6,208 nucleotides of DNA from an uncultured Lysobacterales bacterium (GTDB lineage: Bacteria > Pseudomonadota > Gammaproteobacteria > Xanthomonadales > SZUA-36). The stretch lies in the NCBI GenBank assembly GCA_937974465.1, contig CALJWY010000308.1:1-6208 (forward strand), written 5' to 3'. Both the position numbers and the translations under genes were made by a program. Positions 1 through 5,853 of the stretch are shown piece by piece (the stretch's first letter is position 1; the number at the start of each line of letters is the position of its first letter). Below the pieces are notes generated by a model that was given only the letters and a program-made list of their open reading frames with translations, was not told where the DNA came from and ran no database searches.

Positions 1-1140
1 ACCTTTCCAGCGCGGTGCTTTGAGCCAGGAGTAGCTGCCTTCCACATCCAGGTGTTCGAACGGTGGCTCGGGACCGGTGTAATTGAGATTGGTCTCACCG
101 TCGTAGGGGTGCAGGCCCTCGTTCTTGCCGCCATCATAGTCATACCAGGAGTGCGATACATATTCCTGGATTTCATCGGCAGCATTCATATCGACATCAT
201 GAATGGTGCTGAGATCGCGGTTCAGAATTGCACCGGCAGGAATCATGAATCCGGTTGGATCCTGCATGCCGTTGGATGGGAAATCGCCATAGGTAAGGAA
301 ATTACCCAGGCCTTCGCCCCTATTGCCCCAGTCTTTGTAAAAACTGGCTATAGCCAATGTGTCAGGAACATAAACCTGCTCAACAAAGGTCTTCATCTTG
401 TTGATAATATCCTGCACCTGAGAGAGCTTCTTGGCATTGATCGCGGAATCAGAGTTCAAATCGATGGCGCATGGAACACCACCAACGACAAAATTGGGGT
501 GCGGATTCTTACCGCCAAAAATAGTATGCAGACGCGCCACGTCACGTTGCCAGGAGAGCGCCTCCAGGTAATGCGAGACTGCCATCAGGTTGGCTTCAGG
601 TGGCAGCTTGTAAGCTGGATGCCCCCAGTATGCCTTGGCAAATATCCCCAACTGGCCTGCCTCGACGAAGCCTTTCAGTTTTTTCTTCATATCCGCAAAA
701 TAGCCGGGAGAAGACTTGGGGTAACTACTCAGTGACTGGGCCAGTTCGGACGTGGCTTTCGGGTCGGCACTCAGTGCCGATACCACGTCAACCCAATCCA
801 GCGCGTGCAGATGATAGAAGTGCATCACGTGATCGTGAATGTACTGCGCACCGGACATCAGGTTTCTGATCAGGTCAGCATTTTTTGGCACCTGGTAACT
901 CAGTGCATTTTCCACTGAACGAATGGAGGCCAGGCCATGTACAAGTGTGCAAACACCGCAAATTCGCTGGGCAAAAGCCCATGCATCGCGCGGATCGCGA
1001 CCTTGCAGGATCAATTCAATGCCCCGCACCATTGTGCCGGATGAGTATGCACTGGCGATCCTGTCGCCTTCCATTTGTGCTTCGATGCGCAGATGGCCTT
1101 CAATACGGGTGATTGGATCAACTACGATGCGTTCGCTCAT
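1..1140 (-). CDS. hynL: [NiFe]-hydrogenase large subunit HynL, N-terminal 380 residues (partial, runs off left edge)
   Basis: This is the catalytic subunit of a periplasmic [NiFe] hydrogenase (H2 to 2H+ + 2e-). The ATG at 1138-1140 opens a frame with no stop to base 1, giving 380 codons; the family is usually about 550-600 residues, so roughly the last third is missing. The protein begins MSERIVVDPITRIEGHLRIE, the classic N-terminus of the family, with the RIEGH glutamate at residue 14. The N-terminal active-site motif RICGVCTLVH is at residues 59-68, with C61 and C64 as NiFe ligands. A further family motif, GGKNPHPNFVVGG, lies near residues 215-230. The second CxxC pair and the C-terminal peptide removed by HynD lie outside the window. 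Like other large subunits it has no signal peptide and would be co-exported with HynS. It starts 17 bases after the upstream 153-residue gene; only a weak GAG (1150-1152) serves as ribosome site. Family is certain; the Hyn name rests on the isp1-isp2 context. Confidence 0.97.
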   Translation of the reverse strand, partial: MSERIVVDPITRIEGHLRIEAQMEGDRIASAYSSGTMVRGIELILQGRDPRDAWAFAQRICGVCTLVHGLASIRSVENALSYQVPKNADLIRNLMSGAQYIHDHVMHFYHLHALDWVDVVSALSADPKATSELAQSLSSYPKSSPGYFADMKKKLKGFVEAGQLGIFAKAYWGHPAYKLPPEANLMAVSHYLEALSWQRDVARLHTIFGGKNPHPNFVVGGVPCAIDLNSDSAINAKKLSQVQDIINKMKTFVEQVYVPDTLAIASFYKDWGNRGEGLGNFLTYGDFPSNGMQDPTGFMIPAGAILNRDLSTIHDVDMNAADEIQEYVSHSWYDYDGGKNEGLHPYDGETNLNYTGPEPPFEHLDVEGSYSWLKAPRWKG

Positions 1141-1157
1141 AATCTGTTTCTCACTTC

Positions 1158-1619
1158 TTATGCGTTCAAATATTCAGACAATGCCCGGTATTGCCACTCA
1201 CATTCCGTATGTGCGGATTGCGTGTTGGTCACGTCATCAATCAGGTTGGTTGTGTGCGCCATCCGCGCGCTCATTGCCGCCTGCCATGCAGGTCCCCCGA
1301 CCCGCGACTGCGCAATCGGGGTGACTGCGGCAACGGTTGCGCGGGCGACAAAGTAGCCTGCCTGGTCTGCCCAGTGGCCCTCGGCACCACAGCGTGCATG
1401 ACTGTCAAAGGTCACCGCATGCGCAGTCTTCAAGGCCGCAGCCAGTTCCTCTTCCGTGGCTTCGGCATCAGCCGCGGTTTTCATCACCCGGTCCAGGCGT
1501 TTATCCGTACAAAGGGGCAGAACATGGTTTACAAATAAAACCGCCAATTCTCTTTGCTGAAGGGGGTTCAGGGACGCCAGTGTTGCCCTGAATTCCTTGT
1601 CGTTGCACGTTTCGCTCAT
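1158..1619 (-). CDS. Uncharacterised 153-residue protein between isp2 and hynL
   Basis: I do not recognise an assigned function. The gene is supported by its place in the operon (19 bases after isp2, 17 before hynL, same strand) and by a strong AGGAG at 1629-1633 spaced 9 bases from the ATG. The product is soluble-looking, with no signal peptide or membrane segment, and appears mostly helical. Its N-terminal third resembles an amphipathic helix followed by an acidic, alanine-rich stretch (residues 46-65, with EATEEELAAALK). It contains four cysteines (C5, C37, C77, C140) and six histidines (H32, H67, H74, H82, H122, H137). The centre SHARCGAEGHW (residues 73-83) and the PAWQAAMSARMAH stretch (110-122) look like conserved family cores. 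No CxxC or ferredoxin motif is present. A dedicated assembly factor or accessory subunit of this hydrogenase is a guess from context only. Confidence 0.85.
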   Translation of the reverse strand: MSETCNDKEFRATLASLNPLQQRELAVLFVNHVLPLCTDKRLDRVMKTAADAEATEEELAAALKTAHAVTFDSHARCGAEGHWADQAGYFVARATVAAVTPIAQSRVGGPAWQAAMSARMAHTTNLIDDVTNTQSAHTECEWQYRALSEYLNA

Positions 1620-1628
1620 TTCATTTCA

Positions 1629-1633
1629 CTCCT
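1629..1633 (-). promoter_or_regulatory. Ribosome binding site of the 153-residue gene
   Basis: AGGAG on the minus strand, 9 bases before the ATG at 1617-1619. It is the strongest ribosome site in the operon and supports translation of the unrecognised gene from this start. Confidence 0.7.
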
Positions 1634-1638
1634 GCACA

Positions 1639-2898
1639 TCAGTCGTCAGCCAGGTGTTCGGCAATTGTTTCGGTCAGGCTAAACAGCGGAATATCCATGT
1701 TGTATTCCTCCAGTCCGTCCTCAAGATGAATACGGCAGTTGGAACAGGCGCTGATAATGCCGTCCGGTTTAACTTCATCAAGCTGCGCTTTCTTGCGCTC
1801 AAAGACCTTGATCCGAATTTCATCGGCCCGCTCGTTGGCGCTCACGCCACCGCCCGCTCCGCAACACCAGTTCATCTTGCCGCCGTCCGGCATCTCGACA
1901 AAATTGTCGGCAAACATGTTAATCAGGTTACGTGGCTCATCGATCACGCCGCCGCGCCGGGAAATCTGGCAAGGGTCGTGGTAGGTAAGCTTTTGTGAAT
2001 CCTTTCCGGTCAATTTGAGATGTCCCTGCTGGCGCAGATCATCCAGTACTTCGAGGATGTGACGTACCTTGAAATTGAATGGCTTGCCAACCAGGTTCGG
2101 GCCGTCCCAGCGTATCGCCATGTATGCATGGCCGCACTCAGGGCTGATCACCGTCTTCACCCGCAACTTGTCAGCAACATCAACGATACGCTGCACAAGC
2201 TCGGCGGCAATATCTGAAACGCCGATCTGAATACCGCTATTGGTTGCCTCGAAGGCCTCGGATGAAATGGTCCAGGTTACCCCGGCCTTGTCAAAGATTT
2301 TGGCTACCGCTTCGATGAATTCCGGGAAATTCATGATCTCCATTGAGGAGAGCAGCAGCATGTAGTCGACGTCGGGTACATCAACGGGGATCTTCAAACC
2401 GGTATCTTCTTCCACGTGTCTGATTTGAGCACGCAGGGCCGGCCACTTCACACCCATCGGGCTGCCAATGGTCACCGATCGGCCGGTAGCGGCTATCAGC
2501 CCTTCCGGAGCCTGTCCCGCTGCGGCCATGCCTTCACGGGTTTTACGGATCATCAGTGCAATATCATTGCCGACCGGACAAACCATTGAGCAGCGGCCAC
2601 ATAGCGTGCAACTGTCATAGACCAGTTCCTGCCACTCTGCCAGCATCGCATCGTCGACTTTTTTGGTCAGCCCAAACATTTTTCCAACCCGGCCCATCAG
2701 CGTGTATTCAGATTTCCAGATACGGCGCAATGGTTCCGTCTTATTGATCGGCGTGCGCTCCGGGTCACCGGTTTCGGTATAAAAAAGGCAGGCCTCGGCA
2801 CACAGACCACAATGCACGCAACTGCTGAAGAATGCGGCTACCGATGAATCAACCTGACGTTTCAGGGCATTGATGCCTTTCTCGATCGTAGCAGTCAT
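1639..2898 (-). CDS. isp2: Isp2: HdrD/DsrK-like iron-sulfur protein with CCG domain
   Basis: This 419-residue protein has no signal peptide or membrane helix, so it should be cytoplasmic and bind Isp1. Two 4Fe-4S ferredoxin motifs are visible: C27/C30/C33/C37 and C97/C100/C103/C107, the second in the form CTLCGRCSMVCP. The C-terminal half carries one complete CCG (cysteine-rich) domain: C310 in HDPC, C345-C346 in WCCGAGGG, and C385/C388 in CSNC. This kind of domain holds the noncubane 4Fe-4S disulfide-reducing site in heterodisulfide reductase. The preceding half looks like a first CCG repeat that has lost its cysteines, keeping only C255 in PECGH. DsrK is also known to have a single complete CCG motif. 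Expected role: accept H2-derived electrons from Isp1 haem b and pass them to a thiol/disulfide or sulfur-related substrate, still unknown. The start overlaps the isp1 stop as ATGA (2895-2898), with GGGGGG at 2906-2911 as ribosome site. Alternative names are hynE-like or generic (Fe-S)-binding protein. Confidence 0.93.
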   Translation of the reverse strand: MTATIEKGINALKRQVDSSVAAFFSSCVHCGLCAEACLFYTETGDPERTPINKTEPLRRIWKSEYTLMGRVGKMFGLTKKVDDAMLAEWQELVYDSCTLCGRCSMVCPVGNDIALMIRKTREGMAAAGQAPEGLIAATGRSVTIGSPMGVKWPALRAQIRHVEEDTGLKIPVDVPDVDYMLLLSSMEIMNFPEFIEAVAKIFDKAGVTWTISSEAFEATNSGIQIGVSDIAAELVQRIVDVADKLRVKTVISPECGHAYMAIRWDGPNLVGKPFNFKVRHILEVLDDLRQQGHLKLTGKDSQKLTYHDPCQISRRGGVIDEPRNLINMFADNFVEMPDGGKMNWCCGAGGGVSANERADEIRIKVFERKKAQLDEVKPDGIISACSNCRIHLEDGLEEYNMDIPLFSLTETIAEHLADD

Positions 2899-3554
2899 GA
2901 TGCAACCCCCCGATAGCCGGAAATCGCGCCGTTATACCAACGCGCCAGGAACAATGTGAATGTATGCATTAACTTGGTAAATGGGAAAACGATCAATAAG
3001 ACCTCGACACTCAACAGGTGAATGGCCAGTAGTGAAGGCGCGGTCAGGCCTATGCGGTGAAAGGCGAAGTAACCGGTAATCAACGGCAGGAACGTCAGCA
3101 ACCAGACCAACAGATCCTCAAAATTGGTCAGGTAACGCATGACCCTGTTGGTGAGCCTGTTGATCAAAACAGCAATCATGGCAATGATACTAATCACCGC
3201 AAATGCGTCGACAACAGCACCCGGCAATGATGGCCAGCTGACACCAATCACGTCCTTGAAAAACAGGATGTGTGGTGCAAAAAAGAATAGCGGTATAAAC
3301 ATCGCGATATGGAAGACGTAGCCGGACACGATCGTCACGCTGGAACGTTTAAACGTGGTCTTGTCCGGAATCGTTCTGGTCACTATCGTCCTGAGGCCAT
3401 TGGACATCTCGGAACCTTTCGCCTCTGCCAGGTTGGCTTTTCTGCCAAGCAGAAGAATTTCCAGGATACGGATGACCACACCAGCAACAAAGACAATGGT
3501 TGCAATCTGTAGTCCTGGTCCGCGCGCCCAGCTCAGAAGTTCAATTTCGGTCAT
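2895..3554 (-). CDS. isp1: Isp1: NarI/DsrM-like membrane cytochrome b
   Basis: This 219-residue integral membrane protein has about five hydrophobic segments: roughly 15-37, 72-98, 112-135, 146-168 and 173-203. The architecture is that of the nitrate reductase gamma / DsrM / HdrE cytochrome b family. Likely haem b ligands are H179 and H197 in the last helix, 18 residues apart, the same spacing as the NarI pair H187/H205. H82 in the second segment and perhaps H95 or H166 would complete the coordination. The ARGPG motif at residues 10-14, just before the first helix, is also typical of the family. Role by family and context: take electrons from the periplasmic HynS iron-sulfur chain and pass them through haem b to Isp2 on the cytoplasmic face. 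A GAGGAA at 3561-3566, 6 bases before the ATG, supports the start. It follows hynS by 47 bases and is translationally coupled to isp2 by a 4-base overlap. Confidence 0.92.
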   Translation of the reverse strand: MTEIELLSWARGPGLQIATIVFVAGVVIRILEILLLGRKANLAEAKGSEMSNGLRTIVTRTIPDKTTFKRSSVTIVSGYVFHIAMFIPLFFFAPHILFFKDVIGVSWPSLPGAVVDAFAVISIIAMIAVLINRLTNRVMRYLTNFEDLLVWLLTFLPLITGYFAFHRIGLTAPSLLAIHLLSVEVLLIVFPFTKLMHTFTLFLARWYNGAISGYRGVAS

Positions 3555-3601
3555 GGTCTGTTCCTCATTTTGTCTGTTTCACGAAGCATCACTGCGGTCG
3601 C

Positions 3602-4732
3602 CTATTTCTCCAGGTCTTCGAGTGTGGTCTTCACGTGAATCTTGTTGCTCGTGTTTTTCTTGCTGCGGTTCATGACACCGACAGTTACTCCGGCTGCTAC
3701 CGCCCCGGCGGCGGCATACTTGAGGGTTTGTGTCAGGTTATCGGTGGGCATCGACAATGCCTTGTAGAAGCCGCCACCATCCCAGAAATCCGGTTCAGAG
3801 CAACCGATACACGGGTGTCCGGATTCAATTGGGAAACTGGTGCCATTGTTCCACTTGGTGGTTGCACAGGCGTTGTAGGTGGTCGGGCCTTTACACCCCA
3901 GCTTGAACAGGCACCAGCCTTTTTTCGCGCCCTCATCATCAAAGGTTTCAGCAAACTGACCCTTGTCGTAGAACGGCCGCCGGTAACAGCGGTCATGGAT
4001 GCTTTGCCCGTAAAATGCTTTGGGCCGGCCAATATGATCCAGCTCAGGAAGACTTCCAAAGGTCAGGAAATGAGCCAGTACACCGGTAATAACCACGGGA
4101 ATCGGCGGACAACCCGGAACATTGATGATCGGCTTGTCCTTGATAATATCCTTGACTGAAACCGCACCCGTCGGGTTCGGGTTTGCGTGTGGAATACCAC
4201 CGTATGTGGCACAGGTTCCAACCGCTATGATGGCTGCTGCACCCTTGGCGGCCTCATTCAGCATATCAAGATTGCTGATACCTGCGATGGTCGAATAGCC
4301 CGGGTTATCGAGGGGAATCGAACCGTCAACCACCAAAAGGTAGTTGCCGTAATTTTCTTCCATGGCAACCTCACGGGCCAGCTCCGCGCCGTGGCCTGCT
4401 GCGGCCTGTAATGTGTGGTGGTAATCCAGGGAAATCGAATCAAAGATCAGGCTTTCCACGGTGGAGGTATGCGCACGCGTCAATGACTCTGTACAGCCGG
4501 TGCATTCCTGGAATGACAACCAGATCACCGAGGGCCGCCTTGCATTTTCCAAAGCCTTGGCAATGCTTGGAATCATGGCTGGCGGCAATGCCATCATGGA
4601 TGCCGTTGTTGCGCAAAATTTCATGAAACTACGACGCGAAACTCCCTGTTTGCGCAATGTTTCACCCAAGGTCCCTTTTTCCGGGGAGATCTCCGTCAGC
4701 GATCCATTTTTCAGGTTCAAATCCTTCGTCAT
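3602..4732 (-). CDS. hynS: [NiFe]-hydrogenase small subunit HynS with Tat signal
   Basis: This 376-residue electron-transfer subunit carries three FeS clusters from the NiFe site towards Isp1. The Tat motif SRRSFMK is at residues 32-38 after a long n-region, followed by a hydrophobic stretch; cleavage after AKA (residue 60) is plausible. Proximal cluster ligands are C77, C80 (ECTGC), C174 (GTCATYGG) and C208 (PGCPP). Distal cluster ligands are H246, C249, C274 and C280. Medial 3Fe-4S ligands are C289, C308 and C311. The two extra cysteines of oxygen-tolerant enzymes are absent: the central residue of ECTGC and the residue after TYG are both glycine. A short hydrophobic segment (about 339-354) near the end may anchor the protein, followed by a 22-residue charged tail. 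GGAG at 4741-4744, 8 bases before the ATG, supports the start. No room exists for a promoter in the 19-base gap upstream, so it is probably transcribed from the hynD promoter. The match to the family is certain. Confidence 0.97.
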   Translation of the reverse strand: MTKDLNLKNGSLTEISPEKGTLGETLRKQGVSRRSFMKFCATTASMMALPPAMIPSIAKALENARRPSVIWLSFQECTGCTESLTRAHTSTVESLIFDSISLDYHHTLQAAAGHGAELAREVAMEENYGNYLLVVDGSIPLDNPGYSTIAGISNLDMLNEAAKGAAAIIAVGTCATYGGIPHANPNPTGAVSVKDIIKDKPIINVPGCPPIPVVITGVLAHFLTFGSLPELDHIGRPKAFYGQSIHDRCYRRPFYDKGQFAETFDDEGAKKGWCLFKLGCKGPTTYNACATTKWNNGTSFPIESGHPCIGCSEPDFWDGGGFYKALSMPTDNLTQTLKYAAAGAVAAGVTVGVMNRSKKNTSNKIHVKTTLEDLEK

Positions 4733-4751
4733 GTGTCAGTCTCCGTAATTT

Positions 4752-5165
4752 TTACGTTTTATCCGTCCCCAGCTCCGTTACAAGCGCGTTCAATGCATCG
4801 ACAACATCCTCTCGTTGCGACTTGAGGACATCCGGTGAATCAGTTATTTCGACAAACCGGCTGATGATATTGTCGTCATCGTTGTAGTGCGTCACTATCC
4901 AGACGCCGGCATATTTTGTTTCGTAGATCTCACTGGGTCCGAGAACATCCAGCAGTGCCTGGACTTCGCCCTGCCCCAGTGTATTGATGATGGAATCTTC
5001 CTCGCCTGGCGCCAGCGGAATGCTGCGCAGATCGATAATGCTGGTCTCACCGGTATCCAGAAATGTTTGCAGCGCATGACGTATTTCATGCAATAACGGT
5101 TCAACGTTCCGGGTAAGTTCACTACCAGCCTGGATATTGAACCTGGGGCTGTTTACGGTGCTCAT
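4752..5165 (-). CDS. hupH: HupH/HyaF C-terminal-domain hydrogenase assembly protein (single domain)
   Basis: The protein of 137 residues from the preferred ATG (5163-5165) matches the C-terminal conserved region of HupH/HyaF hydrogenase expression proteins. Recognisable stretches are PLLHEIRHALQ (residues 23-33), a conserved TGETSIIDLRSIPLAPGE (about 38-55), LGQGEVQALL (63-72) and ETKYAGVWIVTHYN (82-95). Full HupH/HyaF proteins are about twice as long, so this is a stand-alone C-terminal domain. A longer frame exists from 5255 (ATG), but that extension lies inside hynD coding sequence and is not family-like. The preferred start forms an ATGA overlap with the hynD stop (5162-5165) and has a GGGAC ribosome site at 5173-5177. 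The family acts in the cytoplasm in maturation of uptake hydrogenases; its exact biochemical step is not well established. It sits between the protease and the small subunit gene, consistent with an assembly role. The gene symbol is by domain similarity and could differ in related strains. Confidence 0.85.
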   Translation of the reverse strand: MSTVNSPRFNIQAGSELTRNVEPLLHEIRHALQTFLDTGETSIIDLRSIPLAPGEEDSIINTLGQGEVQALLDVLGPSEIYETKYAGVWIVTHYNDDDNIISRFVEITDSPDVLKSQREDVVDALNALVTELGTDKT

Positions 5166-5716
5166 AGCAAGCGTCCCACTGTGTAATCCCAGGTCACCTG
5201 TGGACGCCGGGCATCCGTATGGAGTCCGGCCTCTGCTGCTATTAACTGACCCCAATCCACCAGCAAACGCTCGGCTTCATTTACCGCCAAAGGCAGGGCT
5301 CGTTCAACCGGAGCGGTGGGCGACATGCCCCATTCGATCGTCCGGGGCTGAATACCAATCAAGGCCCGTTTGACGGGAAGTGACTCTGTCAGTCGTGCGA
5401 TGTCAAACAGGTCCAGCAGACCAACTTCATGCGGACTGCGCCTCGCGGCACCCAGGAATGTGTCCATCTCCTGCCCCACCATGGCGCACACGGTTCCGGC
5501 AGGTGCTTTTAGCTCTGCCGCATCAAATACGATGAGATTGTTGCAGTCCTCGATATAGGCTGCCAGCGTAAAACTGAGTGTGCCGCCGTCGATATAAACA
5601 AGGTTTGATGCATCGGGATGGTATGATTGAAGAAGGTTGAGCGCGTGTATCCCTGCACCCTCATCAGTCAGGAGAGTGTTGCCGATACCGAGAACGAGTG
5701 TTTTTATTTTTTTCAC
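5162..5716 (-). CDS. hynD: Hydrogenase maturation endopeptidase HynD (HyaD/HybD/HupD family)
   Basis: This 184-residue cytoplasmic peptidase clips the C-terminal peptide of the nickel-loaded large subunit precursor, presumably HynL. The N-terminus has the family motif LVLGIGNTLLTDEGAG (residues 7-22). The three nickel-sensing residues of E. coli HybD (E16, D62, H93) line up with E19 (TDEG), D65 (FDAA) and H96 (SPHEVGL), all shifted by exactly three. The length is a little longer than the usual 160-170 because of the C-terminal tail. The start is GTG at 5714-5716; no in-frame ATG precedes the GIGN motif. It has only a weak AGAG (5725-5728) as ribosome site, and codons 2-4 include a run of seven A. 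It is the first gene of the minus-strand operon, and its stop overlaps the next start (ATGA). The same family includes hupD and hyaD, so the symbol follows the hyn context. Confidence 0.95.
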   Translation of the reverse strand: MKKIKTLVLGIGNTLLTDEGAGIHALNLLQSYHPDASNLVYIDGGTLSFTLAAYIEDCNNLIVFDAAELKAPAGTVCAMVGQEMDTFLGAARRSPHEVGLLDLFDIARLTESLPVKRALIGIQPRTIEWGMSPTAPVERALPLAVNEAERLLVDWGQLIAAEAGLHTDARRPQVTWDYTVGRLL

Positions 5717-5740
5717 ACTATGTGCTCTACATTTTGCATT

Positions 5741-5746
5741 ATCTTA
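5741..5746 (-). promoter_or_regulatory. Candidate -10 element for the hynD-hynL operon
   Basis: On the minus strand this reads TAAGAT, two mismatches to TATAAT, at the class II distance from the FNR-type box, giving a start near 5734. The overlapping GATAAT (5738-5743, minus strand) is a closer match and would give a start a few bases further on, with the box near -44.5. The leader before the GTG would be about 17 bases. Confidence 0.45.
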
Positions 5747-5768
5747 GGCCAGGTGGTCGGGCAACAAA

Positions 5769-5782
5769 TTGATGCAAGTCAA
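5769..5782. promoter_or_regulatory. FNR/Anr/FixK-type operator box in divergent intergenic region
   Basis: The sequence TTGATGCAAGTCAA matches TTGAT-N4-ATCAA at nine of ten fixed positions, and the FixK/DNR form (TTGAT-N4-GTCAA) fully. It is centred at 5775.5 between hynD and hypC. Anaerobic expression of the related hyn operon in Thiocapsa roseopersicina is known to depend on an FNR-type regulator, which supports the call. Which member of the CRP/FNR family binds is not visible here. Confidence 0.8.
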
Positions 5783-5797
5783 TATATATTACAAAAA

Positions 5798-5816
5798 CCT
5801 ATATTAGGATTACCTA
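5798..5816. repeat. Short overlapping inverted repeats CCTA/TAGG beside the hypC promoter
   Basis: The run reads CCTA-TAT-TAGG-ATTA-CCTA: two overlapping perfect 4-base inverted repeats sharing the central TAGG. It covers the candidate -10 of hypC. It could be a second operator or chance in AT-rich DNA; the arms are too short to decide. Confidence 0.35.
5805..5810 (+). promoter_or_regulatory. Candidate -10 element for the hypC operon
   Basis: TAGGAT lies exactly where a -10 box would fall if the FNR-type box were centred at -41.5, with the transcript starting near 5817. It has two mismatches to TATAAT. A better match, TACAAT at 5815-5820, would put the box at about -51.5, an unusual position for FNR activation, so the assignment is tentative. 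Confidence 0.45.
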
Positions 5817-5853
5817 CAATACACTGAGTTTTGCTTAGCTGGAGAAACCGTCA

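Larger units (their letters stand above)
5717..5853. promoter_or_regulatory. Divergent promoter region hynD / hypC
   Basis: This 137-base spacer is visibly richer in A+T than the flanking genes, particularly 5781-5830. It contains the FNR-type box, the two candidate -10 elements and a CCTA/TAGG inverted-repeat cluster (5798-5816). No sigma-54 -24/-12 pattern and no factor-independent terminator were seen. It is the only plausible regulatory region for the visible genes, since all other gaps are 47 bases or less. Confidence 0.8.

Noticed and set aside
52..735. Long plus-strand open frame (227 codons) opposite hynL
   Set aside because: It is antisense to the clear large-subunit gene, has no recognisable protein pattern, and exists because of the codon structure of the opposite strand.
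1597..1998. Plus-strand open frame of 133 codons opposite isp2
   Set aside because: Antisense to the CCG-domain region of isp2, whose cysteine motifs are unmistakable; no independent coding evidence.
3555..3601. Possible terminator or processing hairpin in the 47-base gap between hynS and isp1
   Set aside because: No convincing stem or U-run could be read on the minus strand.
3500..4159. Plus-strand open frame of 219 codons opposite hynS and isp1
   Set aside because: It crosses the hynS-isp1 boundary in antisense, shows no domain or ribosome site, and overlaps two certain genes.
5166..5255. N-terminal extension of the HupH-like gene from the ATG at 5255
   Set aside because: It lies inside hynD, is not family-like, and the ATGA overlap with its own ribosome site at 5165 gives a better start.
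5627..5827. Plus-strand open frame across the hynD start and the divergent promoter
   Set aside because: It spans the regulatory region and the antisense of the conserved GIGN motif; no similarity or ribosome site supports it.
5717..5853. Sigma-54 (-24/-12) promoter, as used by some uptake-hydrogenase operons
   Set aside because: No acceptable TGGCAC-N5-TTGC-like match was found on either strand.
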